Of a stretch of DNA of 64,000 nucleotides, positions 39,028 through 49,776 are shown piece by piece. The DNA lies in contig NW_005179036.1 of the NCBI RefSeq assembly GCF_000350225.1, forward strand, positions 123,457 to 187,456. Reading direction: 5' to 3'. Position 1 is the stretch's first letter. Every line of letters begins with the position of its first letter. The position numbers were made by a program, and so were the translations under genes. The notes beneath the pieces were generated by a model that did not search any database, was not told the DNA's origin, and was given only the letters and a program-made list of their open reading frames with translations. Origin of the DNA: Chondrus crispus (taxonomy: Eukaryota > Rhodophyta > Florideophyceae > Gigartinales > Gigartinaceae).

Positions 39028-41328
39028 TTAATCCATCATTTCTACATCTCCGTCAAAGTCCTGTGCGCTTCCAGTCCTCAGTCCGAACTGGCTAACACCG
39101 CCTTGGTCAAATATCGGAGCTGTTTCCGCAATTCCGTTGTGCCTGAGTGGTTCGATGACATTCTGGCTCGGTCCTGAATGATGGTTGTTGGTTGGGTATG
39201 AGGGGATGCTATTCAAAAATTCTAAACCACCACTTCCCGGCATATTTGACGTTGATGCGTCCAGCTGCGCATTCATGCCCTCCTGAACGTCAGTCGCACC
39301 TTGGCCGAATAAGAATCCAGAATGCGTTGGAAGTTCCGTGTCGAAAATGCCGGATAGACCAGATGGGGGTGGAACAGCGCCATACGGGTTGAATGAGGGG
39401 TTGTTTTCAAGTTCTCCTAACGCAGGGTTAGGAATGTTTCCTGGTTCTAAAACAGGTTCTCCGTCTGCAGCAAGTGCACCGAGGCCATTGGACTCGTCAC
39501 GGAATATGCCAGCCAGGATATCTTGATACTCTTCTTCGACACCCGTTGGAGCTTGCTCCGTAGTTCTCGCCAATTGCTCGGCAGTCTTGTCTCCGTGGAA
39601 CACTCGTTCAAGGCTGTGGGGGGTCACAGCTCCTGGATTTTTATTCTGCTCGTTGTTCTCTTCTTCTCCGCTTCCTTGAGTCAGTCGCTCAGGGACATAC
39701 GTGAGATCATCTGGACGGCCGAAATATCCATGGCCCTTTTTTCTCCTACCATCTTCAGTCCCCCTTACCTGAATGTCATTCTCTTGCATGAATATGTTAA
39801 AATCATTGAGCAAATCATCGTCGTCCACGAACTGAGTCCCTGTTCCTTGCTCGCCGTCCTGATCTATAGGTTCCTCCCCCGTTGGCAACATTTCTTCTGT
39901 ATCGCCGGCACCCTCACCCGCACCGTCGTAGTCATTGCCTCGTGTCGGGCCAGGCTCGAGTTCCGATATCCCCTTCGTCTTCTTTCGTCCTGGTTGAGCG
40001 TTTCGGCGTCCTATCGCAACTGTGCTGGGATCACGATACTCTTCTATTCCCTTTAAGATATCTGGAATCTCCACAACATCCAGAATGGGTAGTTCGAGTT
40101 GTGGGTGAATGGTGCTCGTGTTGTGCGCCATGAGGTTTTTCTTGTACACTTGTTCCTGGGTACAGCGGAAGACAACTAGTAGTATAAGCGAGGATTCGTA
40201 TGCAAGAATCGGCATACATCTTACTGGTCCGTGCTCTTTCCATGAAAACGTAGCCTGCATATCAACTGGTCTCCTTATCCCAATCTTGGCAGATGGAAAA
40301 AACTGTCGAGCGTCTTCTTCTGTGCATTGCTGACGGGTTTCCATAAATGTTTTTCGATACGTCGAAGCAGCATTGTCTCTGGGCAAAATAAAGGAGAGCT
40401 CCCAGGGAGAAAATTGCTTCCTAGATTCCATCAACCAGAAAACGTACTCGTCAAGTCGTTTCCGCACCCGTTTCTCGGCTCGGATATTAGGGCATTCGCT
40501 GTTGATCCCAACCACTGATTCAATGACTTTCTCAACAACCAGCTCTGCATGCGTATAATGTGCGCAGTCATCCTCCGAGAAGAATAATGCCTTAGTCGTT
40601 AAAAAAATATCCGCAAATGCAGCGACTTTCACCTCAAGCAATAACTGAGAATCTTTCCACGGAGTCTTTCTCTCTGTAATTATCGAACTTCTGGGACGAT
40701 GCAGAGTTTGAGGTTCTTCATCTTCTCCAGCTTCTTGCAATGAAGCTTTCCATTCTCTCATCCTTTTTTTTCTTTTCTCGTTAAGGTTGTCAGTCTCTAC
40801 CCTTTCCAGATTAAACCTCTCGCCTAGTTGGGCGAGTTCAATTCGACCCTTGTACCATTTTCCGAGAATTGACATATTTGGATCGTATCGAGCCTCATAT
40901 GCTCCCTTGACGTCGTCCTCCAAATTGAGAATACTCGAATGGATACCATCGTTGCGACTGAGGAGTTCATGGATGAGCACGGGAAGACGATGGGGTGTGA
41001 AGCGCGCAGATATGACCTGCGTAAGATAATTCAGCGCTTGAGGGAAGACACTGTTCGCTTTGGCTCGTTCTATCAAATGCCAGCAGAATGACGCGCTCCC
41101 ATTATTTTGGAATGGTGTGAATTTGCTACTATAGAATTGAAACAGAGTGCGGAACGTTTCCATATCCAATTCGGTGCTTGTGGTCCTGAACTCATGAGAC
41201 TCAGGTTCTTCTTCATTGTCCATTGCTGACTTGATCAGTCGATTCAATCCGGCGTGTGAGAATGACTTATTACTTGCGAATTGTCTTGTATCGAGTAATG
41301 GCGTCTCCTGCAGGACCTGAAGAAGCAC
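39028..41328 (-). CDS. Unrecognised 766-residue protein with acidic disordered C-terminal half
   Basis: The frame is open well past 41328: it extends to about 41486, where a TGA lies, without an ATG, so the start is probably in an upstream exon (acceptor candidates TTACACAG near 41415 and GAAACAG near 41435). The N-terminal half looks folded, with FCWHLIERAKANSVFPQAL, PWKDSQLLLEVKVAAFADIF and KRLDEYVFWLMESRKQFSPW. A Cys-poor beta-like region follows (FSWKEHGPVRCMPILAYESS). The rest is acidic and Pro/Asn/Gly-rich, with QFVDDDDLLNDFNIFMQEND. I recognise no family. The DDDD/acidic tail fits a nuclear protein but does not prove it. First in-frame ATG downstream is at about 41223 (MDNEEEPE), which would give about 731 residues. 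Confidence 0.6.
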   Translation of the reverse strand: MLLQVLQETPLLDTRQFASNKSFSHAGLNRLIKSAMDNEEEPESHEFRTTSTELDMETFRTLFQFYSSKFTPFQNNGSASFCWHLIERAKANSVFPQALNYLTQVISARFTPHRLPVLIHELLSRNDGIHSSILNLEDDVKGAYEARYDPNMSILGKWYKGRIELAQLGERFNLERVETDNLNEKRKKRMREWKASLQEAGEDEEPQTLHRPRSSIITERKTPWKDSQLLLEVKVAAFADIFLTTKALFFSEDDCAHYTHAELVVEKVIESVVGINSECPNIRAEKRVRKRLDEYVFWLMESRKQFSPWELSFILPRDNAASTYRKTFMETRQQCTEEDARQFFPSAKIGIRRPVDMQATFSWKEHGPVRCMPILAYESSLILLVVFRCTQEQVYKKNLMAHNTSTIHPQLELPILDVVEIPDILKGIEEYRDPSTVAIGRRNAQPGRKKTKGISELEPGPTRGNDYDGAGEGAGDTEEMLPTGEEPIDQDGEQGTGTQFVDDDDLLNDFNIFMQENDIQVRGTEDGRRKKGHGYFGRPDDLTYVPERLTQGSGEEENNEQNKNPGAVTPHSLERVFHGDKTAEQLARTTEQAPTGVEEEYQDILAGIFRDESNGLGALAADGEPVLEPGNIPNPALGELENNPSFNPYGAVPPPSGLSGIFDTELPTHSGFLFGQGATDVQEGMNAQLDASTSNMPGSGGLEFLNSIPSYPTNNHHSGPSQNVIEPLRHNGIAETAPIFDQGGVSQFGLRTGSAQDFDGDVEMMD

Positions 41329-42669
41329 ACTCGTTTTTCTGCGCGAAATGGCGATGAGGTCCTCCCAAGAACATATCGCAAATACCGCTTTCCCCTTTAA
41401 GGCCAGGAGTCTGTGTAAGGTTGTGAAGAGTTGCTGTTTCGTGGATGAAAAAGCAGAGCGACATGCATAGCGATGGTGGTTTCATCACAAAAGTGGGTGA
41501 GTGGATGCGTCGCATAGAATCCAGCGTGGGTGCAATAATTTCGGCCAAATGGCTTGAGTATTGCTTCACTGTATAAAAACTCTTTTAACAGAGGTACCTA
41601 TTAGAAGGATGATGAAATTTCCCTCTGGTCAACAACGCAGTGTCTCAAAATTTCGAAACGCTGGTCCGGTCGTATAGTTGCGGTGCTATGCGATGGAAAT
41701 GACAAGCTCTCTAGACGGACATTACCAAGTGCCGGGGTTTGAATTTTAGGAAAACGTTTTAGGTTGGAGCGGTGAGAGTGTTTGAACGTCGCGGCCAGGT
41801 CTAAATACTTACACGAAATTCACGCCTCTTCAGAGGAGCGGGCGCGATTGAGCCTGAAACCTCCTGGTAGATCAGTAAAGGGATGTCGCAGCTTTGGAGG
41901 TCTGCGCATAGTTCGTTTACGAACCGGGACGCATTGCGAGTAGTATTTTTGTACGTATTGGGAATGTTAGATATCTTGATGTAGGATAAAGAGGGGGCAC
42001 ACTGCGTGTCTTATAAGGTACTCGAGCTACTACTACAACAACATTACCCTTCTTTTACGTTGCTTTCGGGATCTTCAAAGCGTGAAGGTTCTTGTATGTA
42101 TCCATGCAAGATTCATGACCGAAGCAGTAAACAGCATTGCGCCGCTAGTGTTTGTCCATCAAACCTCAGTATAGAAACGTAGGCACCACCGGCTTAGCTA
42201 CTAATGGTGATGATTCAGTGATATCATATGGGAAGATATACATACGTACCATAGGATGGGATTTAGTGCAGCCCTTGGAGATATTCGCTGAGTTTTCGTT
42301 CGGCAATACACTCTGTACTGTAAAATGAGAAATTGGAAGCGGGCCCAGACAGTTGTGCCCAAAATTTGGTCACATCCTTCCTGTCATTCGAGCTCGCCCT
42401 AAACTGTAATCCGTATTTCGGTCAGACTTGGGTAACCGTCATCCGTTTCCAAAAGAGAGCTGCAGTCATTTGCCGCGCATCGGTCTTGCCACTACCAAGG
42501 GTAACACAGGGAAAAACAGGAACGTGTATTCCCGCTCTCTGCAGATTCAGTGCGCACCCTCCAGCACCGACGTCTTTCACATCTCACCTTTAACGTCCCT
42601 GGCAAAACATCTCATCTGCTGAGTATCCCCCGCCTCACCTGCATTTTCTCGCCGCAGTGCAGTCCCACA
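41329..42669. other. Intergenic, divergent promoters
   Basis: About 1.3 kb, AT-richer, between the minus-strand unknown gene and the plus-strand aminopeptidase. It probably holds a first exon of the unknown gene near 41400-41570. No other gene was seen. Confidence 0.5.
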
Positions 42670-45494
42670 ATGCCTTGCACTTGCACCGCCATTGATGTCT
42701 TCCAAGAAGACCAACTCGAAAATGAGTGCCAGCTGATCTCCATGCAAGATCCCTTTACCGATTCCCACGCGACGCCTCACTACCAGCCGAGACTTCCTCT
42801 ACGCCCGACGCATCTCGCCCTCGATCTCTCATTCGACATTCGCTCGCGCACCGTCAAGGGACGCGCTACGCATACTGTTACCGCGCAGTGGCCCGGGGCG
42901 AGAACGCTTTCTTTGAACGCCGAGGACTTTACTCAAGTGAAGGTTTCTTCACCGAATGACGATCACGTTACGCATACGTATAACGGACACGTCATTGATA
43001 TCGTCTTCACCTTGCCGTTTTCGAAGGGGCAGGTAATAGAAATTCATGTAGACTATTGTGTGACGGATCCAATTGATGGGCTTTTGTTCTCACGGAAGGG
43101 CGATGGTCATTTCGTTGTGAGTGATCATGAGACGGAGAGGGCACGGTATTGGCTTCCGGTCGTCGACCATCCCGTCGTGCGCACCACCATCTCATTTACG
43201 CTGCGAACGCCCGCCGCGGAAGACCTTACTGCGCTCGCGAATGGCGAGCTCGTTTCAGAGGAGACCAGCGACTCTGTGAAGGTCACAACCTGGGAAATGA
43301 AGCAGATTACGCCGAGCTACTTGCTCTGTGTGGCGATTGGCAAGTTCATTAGAGCCGATGGCGGGAAACACAGCGGCAAGAAGATTGCCTATTTCGCGCC
43401 CTCGGGAGGTCGACATGCGTACACAGTGGGAGACCTTGCGCTGACATTCGGGCAGACGAAGGAAATGATCGAATTTATGGAGGGCAAGGTGCATTGCAAG
43501 CTGCCGTGGCCAAAGTACTACCAGTGGGCTTGCGGCGAGGTAGGGGGGGCCATGGAGAATAGTTCATTAGTTTCTTATGATGAGTGGTATATGCTCGATG
43601 AAAGAAGCACAAACGAACGTGCTCATAGAGTTTCCTCTACTATTGTGCATGAACTGGCTCACAGGTAAGGCTCGCGATTTCTCTGGTAGCTTTTAGTTGT
43701 CCATGCTTCTGTTGAGTGTCACTAACAGCGGTACTTGTTTTGATGGCTTTCTCTAGTTGGTTCGGAGATTTGGTGGTCTGCGCAGATTTTTGTCACAGTT
43801 TTTTGAAGGAATCGTTTGCCACTCTCATTTCCGCAGAATGGTATCATTATAAGAATGGTAATGATGACTTCCAATACACCCTTGCGCGATATAGTGAAGT
43901 GTCGTTTGCAGAAACTTTGGAATACGTCCGACCGATTGTGAATCGAAAGTACGAAAGCTCATGGGACGTTTTCGATAGACATCTTTACACGAATGGCGCT
44001 TGGAGGCTTCATATGTTGCGGGTGAAACTTGGTGACGAAATTTTCTGGAATGCCGTCTCCTTTTACCTACACAACAGGAGTTGGCAAACGGTAGAAACTG
44101 ATGACTTTCGGAAAGACCTTGAAAAATTCACTGGGGAGCAGCTTTGCTCGTATTTTGAGCAGTGGTTTTATAGCAAAGGCCACCCAGTACTCGAGGCTTC
44201 ATATTCCTACGATTCGTCAAAGGGTGGACACGCAAGTGTCTCTTTGAAACAAACACAAATGGATGACAAGAAAGGCGTAGGTCTCTTTGATATTTCGGTG
44301 GAATTTGCTGTGGAGGTAAATTCTGGAGGTTGGGAATCCCACACTATTGCACTACAGTCTGGGGCGGCGACAGGCCAGTTTATCATGAGGTTGCACAACA
44401 AACCTCTGCAAGTCGTCATTGATCCACAGAAAAAGGTACTTCACAACCTGACAAAGTTCTCCGGTTTAGGTGAGGATATGTCCCTGCGTTCCTTGACTAA
44501 CGCTCCAACGTTCGCGGGGCGTCATCAAGCAGTGAAGTTACTACACGAATCTGGTTCGAAGCGTGCACGTAGCGCTCTTGCAGAAGCTCTAAAAGATGAG
44601 AAGCATTGGGGACTTCGTTGCATAATTGCAGAGAATCTCGGGAAGGCAGCTCATTTGAGTACACTACCAGCTCTGATCGACGCTGCATTTTCAGAGCCGG
44701 ACGCGCGCGTTGTTCCAGCAATATTGACTGCAGTTGGAGAATATAGGCACACGTCCGCGGAAACGGCCCTGCTGAAGTTTGTGAAAGAGGGGCATGAAAT
44801 GATGCGACCATACGGGGCTATAGGAACGGCACTTCGAGGATTGGGGAAAACAAGAAAGCTTGAGTACTTGGACCTATTCACTTCCTTCCTTGAAGACCCA
44901 GTGAAACATGGCAAGGGTTTTGAAATTCCTCAATCGGCCGCCATTGCGCTTGGACAATTAAGAGACTGGAAAGCTACAGAAGTGCTCATGCGCAATGTAG
45001 ACCCGCAGAACTTCAAGTTGGCGCCGCGCGTGAGGGGTACGGTAATTCGTGCTATCGGACAAGCTGTGACTTGGGAAGGACCTGCAGCGAGGATGAAGGC
45101 GTTTGAATTTGTGGAGAAGATCTGTCGGAACAGTGATGCGGCGAAGCCGATGCGCGATGCAGCTGGGAGTGTGCTGGCGATCCTAGCAGACGCAGGGAGT
45201 CCATCGAAGGCGCTAGAGGACCTCGAAAAGCTCAGCAGCAATCAGGACAAATCGAAGATTCGTTCATTCCGGAGGCGCGCCAAGCGTGCAGCCAATGGCC
45301 GTGAAGGTGCAAGCAAAGCCATGAGCACGCAATTTGAGAAGCTGCAATCCGAGCTGAAAGAACTGAAATCCAAAATGGACGATATGCAATTTAAAATGGA
45401 TGCCATGAAGGTGAATAAGGAAAAGGCAAATGGCGGCGATACACCATGCAGCGATGCCGTACCAGTTAGTACTGGAGAGTCCGTGTCGCAGTAG
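42670..45494 (+). CDS. M1 family zinc aminopeptidase, one intron
   Basis: Removes N-terminal residues from peptides. Exons 42670-43664 and 43757-45494 are joined across a 92-bp GTAAGG...CTCTAG intron that splits a Ser codon right in the active site, giving HELAHS-WFGDLV (910 residues). All catalytic features are present: GGAMEN, HELAH, the third zinc ligand Glu 19 residues after the second His (KESFA), and the transition-state Tyr in LYTNGAWRLHMLR. The C-terminal third is made of HEAT-like helical repeats (such as SALAEALKDEKHWGLRCIIAE), then a coiled coil near the end. That layout resembles the M1 proteins with HEAT tails. No signal peptide is evident, so it is probably cytosolic. Confidence 0.95.
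43665..43756 (+). other. Intron in the M1 aminopeptidase gene
   Basis: 92 bp, GTAAGG at the donor and TTTCTCTAG at the acceptor, phase 2. Splicing restores HELAHSWFGDLV, the family's zinc-binding sequence. Confidence 0.95.
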
Positions 45495-46923
45495 TAAATG
45501 TTTTGTGCAACCTTGCACGTAGCAGCATGCATCAGAGCAAAACAGACAGTGAGAACAGGTTTTCGACGCGTCTCGAGTGGGAGCATTTGAACAGTTTGAA
45601 AGAGGGCGTATTTGCTCGTGGGGTACTGTTGTTTGCGAAGGTACGATATGCACTGACACGCATGCGCCGTCACATGTTCTGCCATGATCTTTACAAGGGC
45701 CCAAACACCTGTGCCCACGTGCCAAGAAATGGCATGAGGATGTGCAAGAGCCATCTTGATTACCCTGGTTGAGTTTCAACCTAGCTGTAGAGGACAAGTT
45801 TTTTCTTACGGTCACGTGACAATGCCTCTGTCATTGACGATCACACAGTGTATAAAAAGCGCAAGTACAGCAGTCGAACAGTTTGCACTTCTGGCCACAT
45901 TAACTTCGGTAGGCTGTGCATTGAGAATCTAAAAGGGGCCGCGGTTGTCGCGAGATGAGGGGGTTTGTCCGACATGTGCAGTGCATTACAGCAACGGCGG
46001 GTGCCATATGCTCCGGAAAGGGCCCCACTGACACATCCGCTGCACCATTTACCGGGAGACTTGGTGAAAAAACATTTGGCTCTTCAGATGAGGCATACGC
46101 CGAAGTTTTAACTGTGAAGCATGGTTGCCCTGTCCAGTTTGTTCTCATTGAAGAGCTCTTCCTTTGTTGCGGAACCTCATAAAATCTGCCCACTTCCTCT
46201 TAAAAGACTCGGACCTTTCATTAATGGAGCAGTCCCTGTTTGTCGAATGACTCCTCTATACACGAATGGTTCACTCATTTCTGAAAAAGGAGTTGGAAGA
46301 AGGGCATCGTCTGGCGACGAGGTTTGAGGAGACACTGTACAATGGAAGCACTTGATGTTCATGGGCAATAAGACAATGAACGGAGTGAGTGCAGGAAGAG
46401 CTCCGACTGTACGGTATATATGACAAACCCTCTAAACGTCATTGCAACTGAAGAGATATGTGGATCTATTTGTCCCACGTACTAGCGTATATACTGTGTG
46501 CCACTGTTGTGCTTTTTGCTCATACGTAAGTCTGTCGCAAGGATGCTTCCATTTCCCCGCCTTTTGAAGAGCCATGTTCCAAGTTCATTTTCGCCAAAGC
46601 CCGGCACTGGTACTTGTACGGCGGCATGGTTACTTGGAGGGGCAAGGTCTCCGAGTCGCCAGCCTGCTGTGGCACTGCACGTTGATTATCATGGTCTCGT
46701 AGCCTGACAGTGTACTGAATTATACGTATTTTCTGACAGACCGCACAAGACAACCTGTCCAGGACAGTAGAGAATAGCACATAAGACGACGACGCACAGC
46801 GAGCAGAGTAAAGAGGGCCATCGGACCGGACCCCTGTAGTTCCATCATTTTCGGCAAGGCCTACCCTTGGGTACAGCCTATGTTTGTGGAATTCTGAGAC
46901 CCGGGCATGAGCCGCCGAGGGGG

Positions 46924-46966
46924 CTTCTCTGCAGCTTCTCTGCAGCTTCTCTGCAGCTTCTCTGAG
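46924..46966. repeat. 11-bp tandem repeat, about four copies
   Basis: CTTCTCTGCAG three times, then a partial fourth copy. Flanked on both sides by a similar CCGAGGGGG block. Confidence 0.9.
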
Positions 46967-47370
46967 CTGCCGAGGGGGTTTCTCCGTTTTAGGCATTTCA
47001 TAAAAAACGCCTTCCCACACGCCTCCGAATGCGACGAGATTCAGCACTCGTTTCATACCTTTTTCGAGAGTTGTAAGTTGACTGCAGATCCGGCCAGGCC
47101 TCCGACAGCTAGAATGACTGTCCTGGCACAAACCCGCCTACAGTGGATTGCCACGGGAGCGGGGGCCTCAGTGCGGTATGCTATGATTGAAATGTGGCAG
47201 CAGCCCCGGCTTGAGCGATATGGACATGCAATACTGTAGTGGAGTGCACGTGAATTGGGTTACTCCTTCGCTCTTGCTTTGCTATGAGCAAATTAATAAT
47301 GTCGCTGCCCCTCGCCGGCTCGACGCATTCGCATTCATAAAATAGTTCAGGGTATCGGCAGTGCTAAAAC

Positions 47371-47415
47371 ACGCTTCAGTGGAGCACGCTTCAGTGGAGC
47401 ACGCTTCAGTGGAGC
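47371..47415. repeat. 15-bp tandem repeat, three copies
   Basis: ACGCTTCAGTGGAGC occurs three times in a row with no visible difference. Confidence 0.95.
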
Positions 47416-47906
47416 GCGAACGGGCGGCAGAGGCGGTACGCTGGGGCTAGGAGATGCCGAATCGTTCGTTTACTTTAAAGAGCGGACGAAATAGGATGTA
47501 CATGGTGCGGAAATGTCGGAGGGGCGATTGGGATGCGCAGGAGGTACTGCCCAGAACTTGGCATTAGACCAAGTGAGCAACAGAGTAGACGTCCGTGAGG
47601 CAGAGCCGGGGCGCAGAAGGTGCTGGTCGTGATGGTCGTGAACCGCGACGGAGGCGAGCTACAAAAAAAAAAACGGCGCGGAGGAAGCGTGACGAGATAT
47701 AATGGGAGAGGGGCGCGGTGAAAGGGCGAGGAAGTGAGGGAAAGAAGCGGAGGATACGAGGGGAGAAACGATTGTCTTGAAATGGGAAAGAGGGACTATG
47801 TGCAGGTTGGGACTTTCGGCGGGGGCGGGAGAGGTTGTAGTCGGGCGTGGGGAAATGGGGCGGGGTGGGGACTGATCCGAGAAGAGAGACTCAAGTGAAC
47901 AATCAA

Positions 47907-48479
47907 CTAGTAGCCGTAGAGCTTGAGCTGATCGACCATCCACTTCAGGCCTTCGCGCAGGTTTGTGCCATCCGTGGCGACGGTGGGGAGCACCTTGTAG
48001 TTCCTGACGGGGAGGTCGTGGAGCTCAAGATCTTTGGCGACCGTGTCGATGGAGACCGCGTCGGCGACGTCCTGTTTGTTGGCGAGGACGAGGAGCGGGA
48101 TATCGGGAACGATGAGGCTTTTCTTCTTTTTGTCGCCAAAGAAGAGCTTCTTGAGCTCCTCGGCCGCCTGGGGTAGTCGGTTGGGATCTGAGCTATCGAC
48201 GACGTACGCTACGCCGTTGGCTTCCTTGGAATAGGTGCGCCAAAGGGCGCGGACTTTTTCGAGTCCGCCGACGTCGTACAACTCAAAGTCCATGCCGTCG
48301 ACTTTAACGATCTCCTTGTTCATGCCGAGGGTAGGGATGGTTTCGAGCTTCTTGCCGTGCTTAACTTGGTAGAGAATGGTGGTGGTGCCGGAGCCGTCCA
48401 AGCCGACGAGCAGGACGCACGGAAGGTCGCCGTCCTTCCCTCCCGGGCGCCCCGTGCACGCGCTGAGGGCGGAGCCCAT
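47907..48479 (-). CDS. ARF-like small GTPase with altered P-loop
   Basis: 190 residues from MGSALSACTG, whose Gly2 and Ser6 fit N-myristoylation, so it is probably membrane-anchored. The fold is ARF/ARL: PTLGMN (switch I), DVGG (switch II), NKQD (base recognition). Two key residues differ. The P-loop reads GLDGSGTTT where ARF proteins have GK-T-T, losing the Lys that contacts the beta-phosphate. Switch II reads DVGGLEK where ARF has DVGGQ, losing the catalytic Gln. The G5 loop is TDG rather than the usual Cys/Ser-Ala. It may therefore bind nucleotide weakly or not hydrolyse it. An insertion, KKKKS, follows the fourth strand. Minus strand, upstream of a divergent gene at 49133. Confidence 0.92.
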   Translation of the reverse strand: MGSALSACTGRPGGKDGDLPCVLLVGLDGSGTTTILYQVKHGKKLETIPTLGMNKEIVKVDGMDFELYDVGGLEKVRALWRTYSKEANGVAYVVDSSDPNRLPQAAEELKKLFFGDKKKKSLIVPDIPLLVLANKQDVADAVSIDTVAKDLELHDLPVRNYKVLPTVATDGTNLREGLKWMVDQLKLYGY

Positions 48480-49132
48480 AGTGCGCGGGGGGTTGGAAGC
48501 AGAATGAGACGCGGAAAAAGGGGCGGAGCGGATAGGAGGCGGGAGGGGGGAAATGAGACGGGGTCGGGGGTCGCGGAGGGGTTGGCAAGGGGGGCGGCGG
48601 GGAAACGGCAGCAGGGAAGGAGCACTTAAGAAAAACGCGAGGCGCCGGGGAGGCTTTGGTGACGCGTGTCGATGAGAAATAGCGTCGGTAACGTCAGGTG
48701 CGTTTAGTTGGCCCTCGGATTTTGACGTCCGCGGCGACGATTCCGTTGTTGCTGCGCCACCGCCTTCGTAATTACACTCCCACAATTACTTGCTCCCGCC
48801 AAATTGTACCCCTTCTGTTTTCTTTTTCTTTAGCACGCAACTCTCGGCTCCCTCCTCTTCGCCTGCCGACTGACAAGCGAATCTCACCCGGCCGATCTCA
48901 CCCGCCCTCCTGCTAGAGCGACGAGTAGCCACCGTGACAAAAGCAGAGAAGAGAGTAAAAATACGTACAACAAACGTTCGCCTTTCTGTGTCAGTACATT
49001 TGACGGCGCCTATCTATCCACTGCCGCCGTCACCCCACTAGGAACGTTGACGCATAAACCCTCTTGAGTCTCGCCGCCTCCGCCGGCCTTTAGCCAGCAA
49101 AGCACATTTTTGATGCGAACCTTACCTTCACG
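48480..49132. promoter_or_regulatory. Divergent upstream region, ARF-like GTPase and membrane protein
   Basis: About 650 bp between two divergent genes. GC/G-rich next to the GTPase, then a pyrimidine-rich stretch. No third gene. Confidence 0.5.
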
Positions 49133-49776
49133 ATGACCCCGCGTACAAACTATTTTTTTTCGCAGCTCCAATTTTTGCTCCTCGTTCACGACCTTTCGCC
49201 GTCGCGCGCCTTTGCGCAACTGTGCCAACAGCTCTCGGAAGAGGCCTGCGCATCTACCTGTGTTCCGTTTAATGCTGGCATGCCGTCACAGGTCGATTTT
49301 TCCTGCGGAGACTTTTGGCTCAGCGAACGATGCTGCAATGGTTCCAAGTCGCAAACCGTCGTCACGACGGATTTCTTTGAATGCTCTTGCCAGAGTAAGT
49401 CCTAGATCCTGGTACATGTAATTTCGTCACAGCGGTTTTGATGCAGATATAGTTGAGACAGCGTGCTTACTGTTTATCTATTAATTCTTTTTTTGTAGCT
49501 ATTGGCATGACGAGGGCCGGTCTCGGCGTAATTCTCGTCCTCGTGTTCCTAGCATTCGCAGCACTGCTAACTGCGACTCTTTATGTTTTGTACAGGTATG
49601 TTGGTCACGCAGTCGTTCACTACGTACCTTGGATGGAGTCAAAAGGTAGCTAGCTAACTGGTCAGCTTTTTGTTTTTTCGCTCTCGAGTTTATCAAGGAA
49701 GAAGAAGAGGATAGAAGCGGAGGCGGAGGAGCGAGTCAAAGCGATTGAAGAAGCACAAGTATACTTGCCGAGATAG
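49133..49776 (+). CDS. Small single-pass membrane protein, three exons
   Basis: Exons 49133-49394, 49499-49595 and 49689-49776 are joined at GTAAGT...TTTGTAG and GTATGT...CTCGAG introns, giving 148 residues. A Cys-rich region follows an N-terminal hydrophobic segment (about residues 8-18, a likely signal peptide), then about 24 hydrophobic residues (LGVILVLVFLAFAALLTATL) form one membrane helix. The cytosolic tail is basic, RKKKRIEAEAEERVKAIEEA, ending VYLPR. The joined frame stays open through both junctions, which supports the splice sites. I recognise no family. The Cys-rich part suggests disulfides in an extracellular or luminal domain. Confidence 0.75.

Larger units (their letters stand above)
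45495..47906. other. Intergenic, two short tandem repeats, no confident gene
   Basis: About 2.4 kb. Short frames at 45955-46182 and 46907-47239 on the plus strand lack motifs and family features. The frame at 46520-47131 minus has no ATG and spans a tandem repeat. A TATA-like TATAAAAAG lies near 45851. Tandem repeats are listed separately. Confidence 0.5.

Noticed and set aside
46520-47131. 203-residue minus-strand frame
   Set aside because: No ATG start, spans the 11-bp tandem repeat, no recognisable domain.
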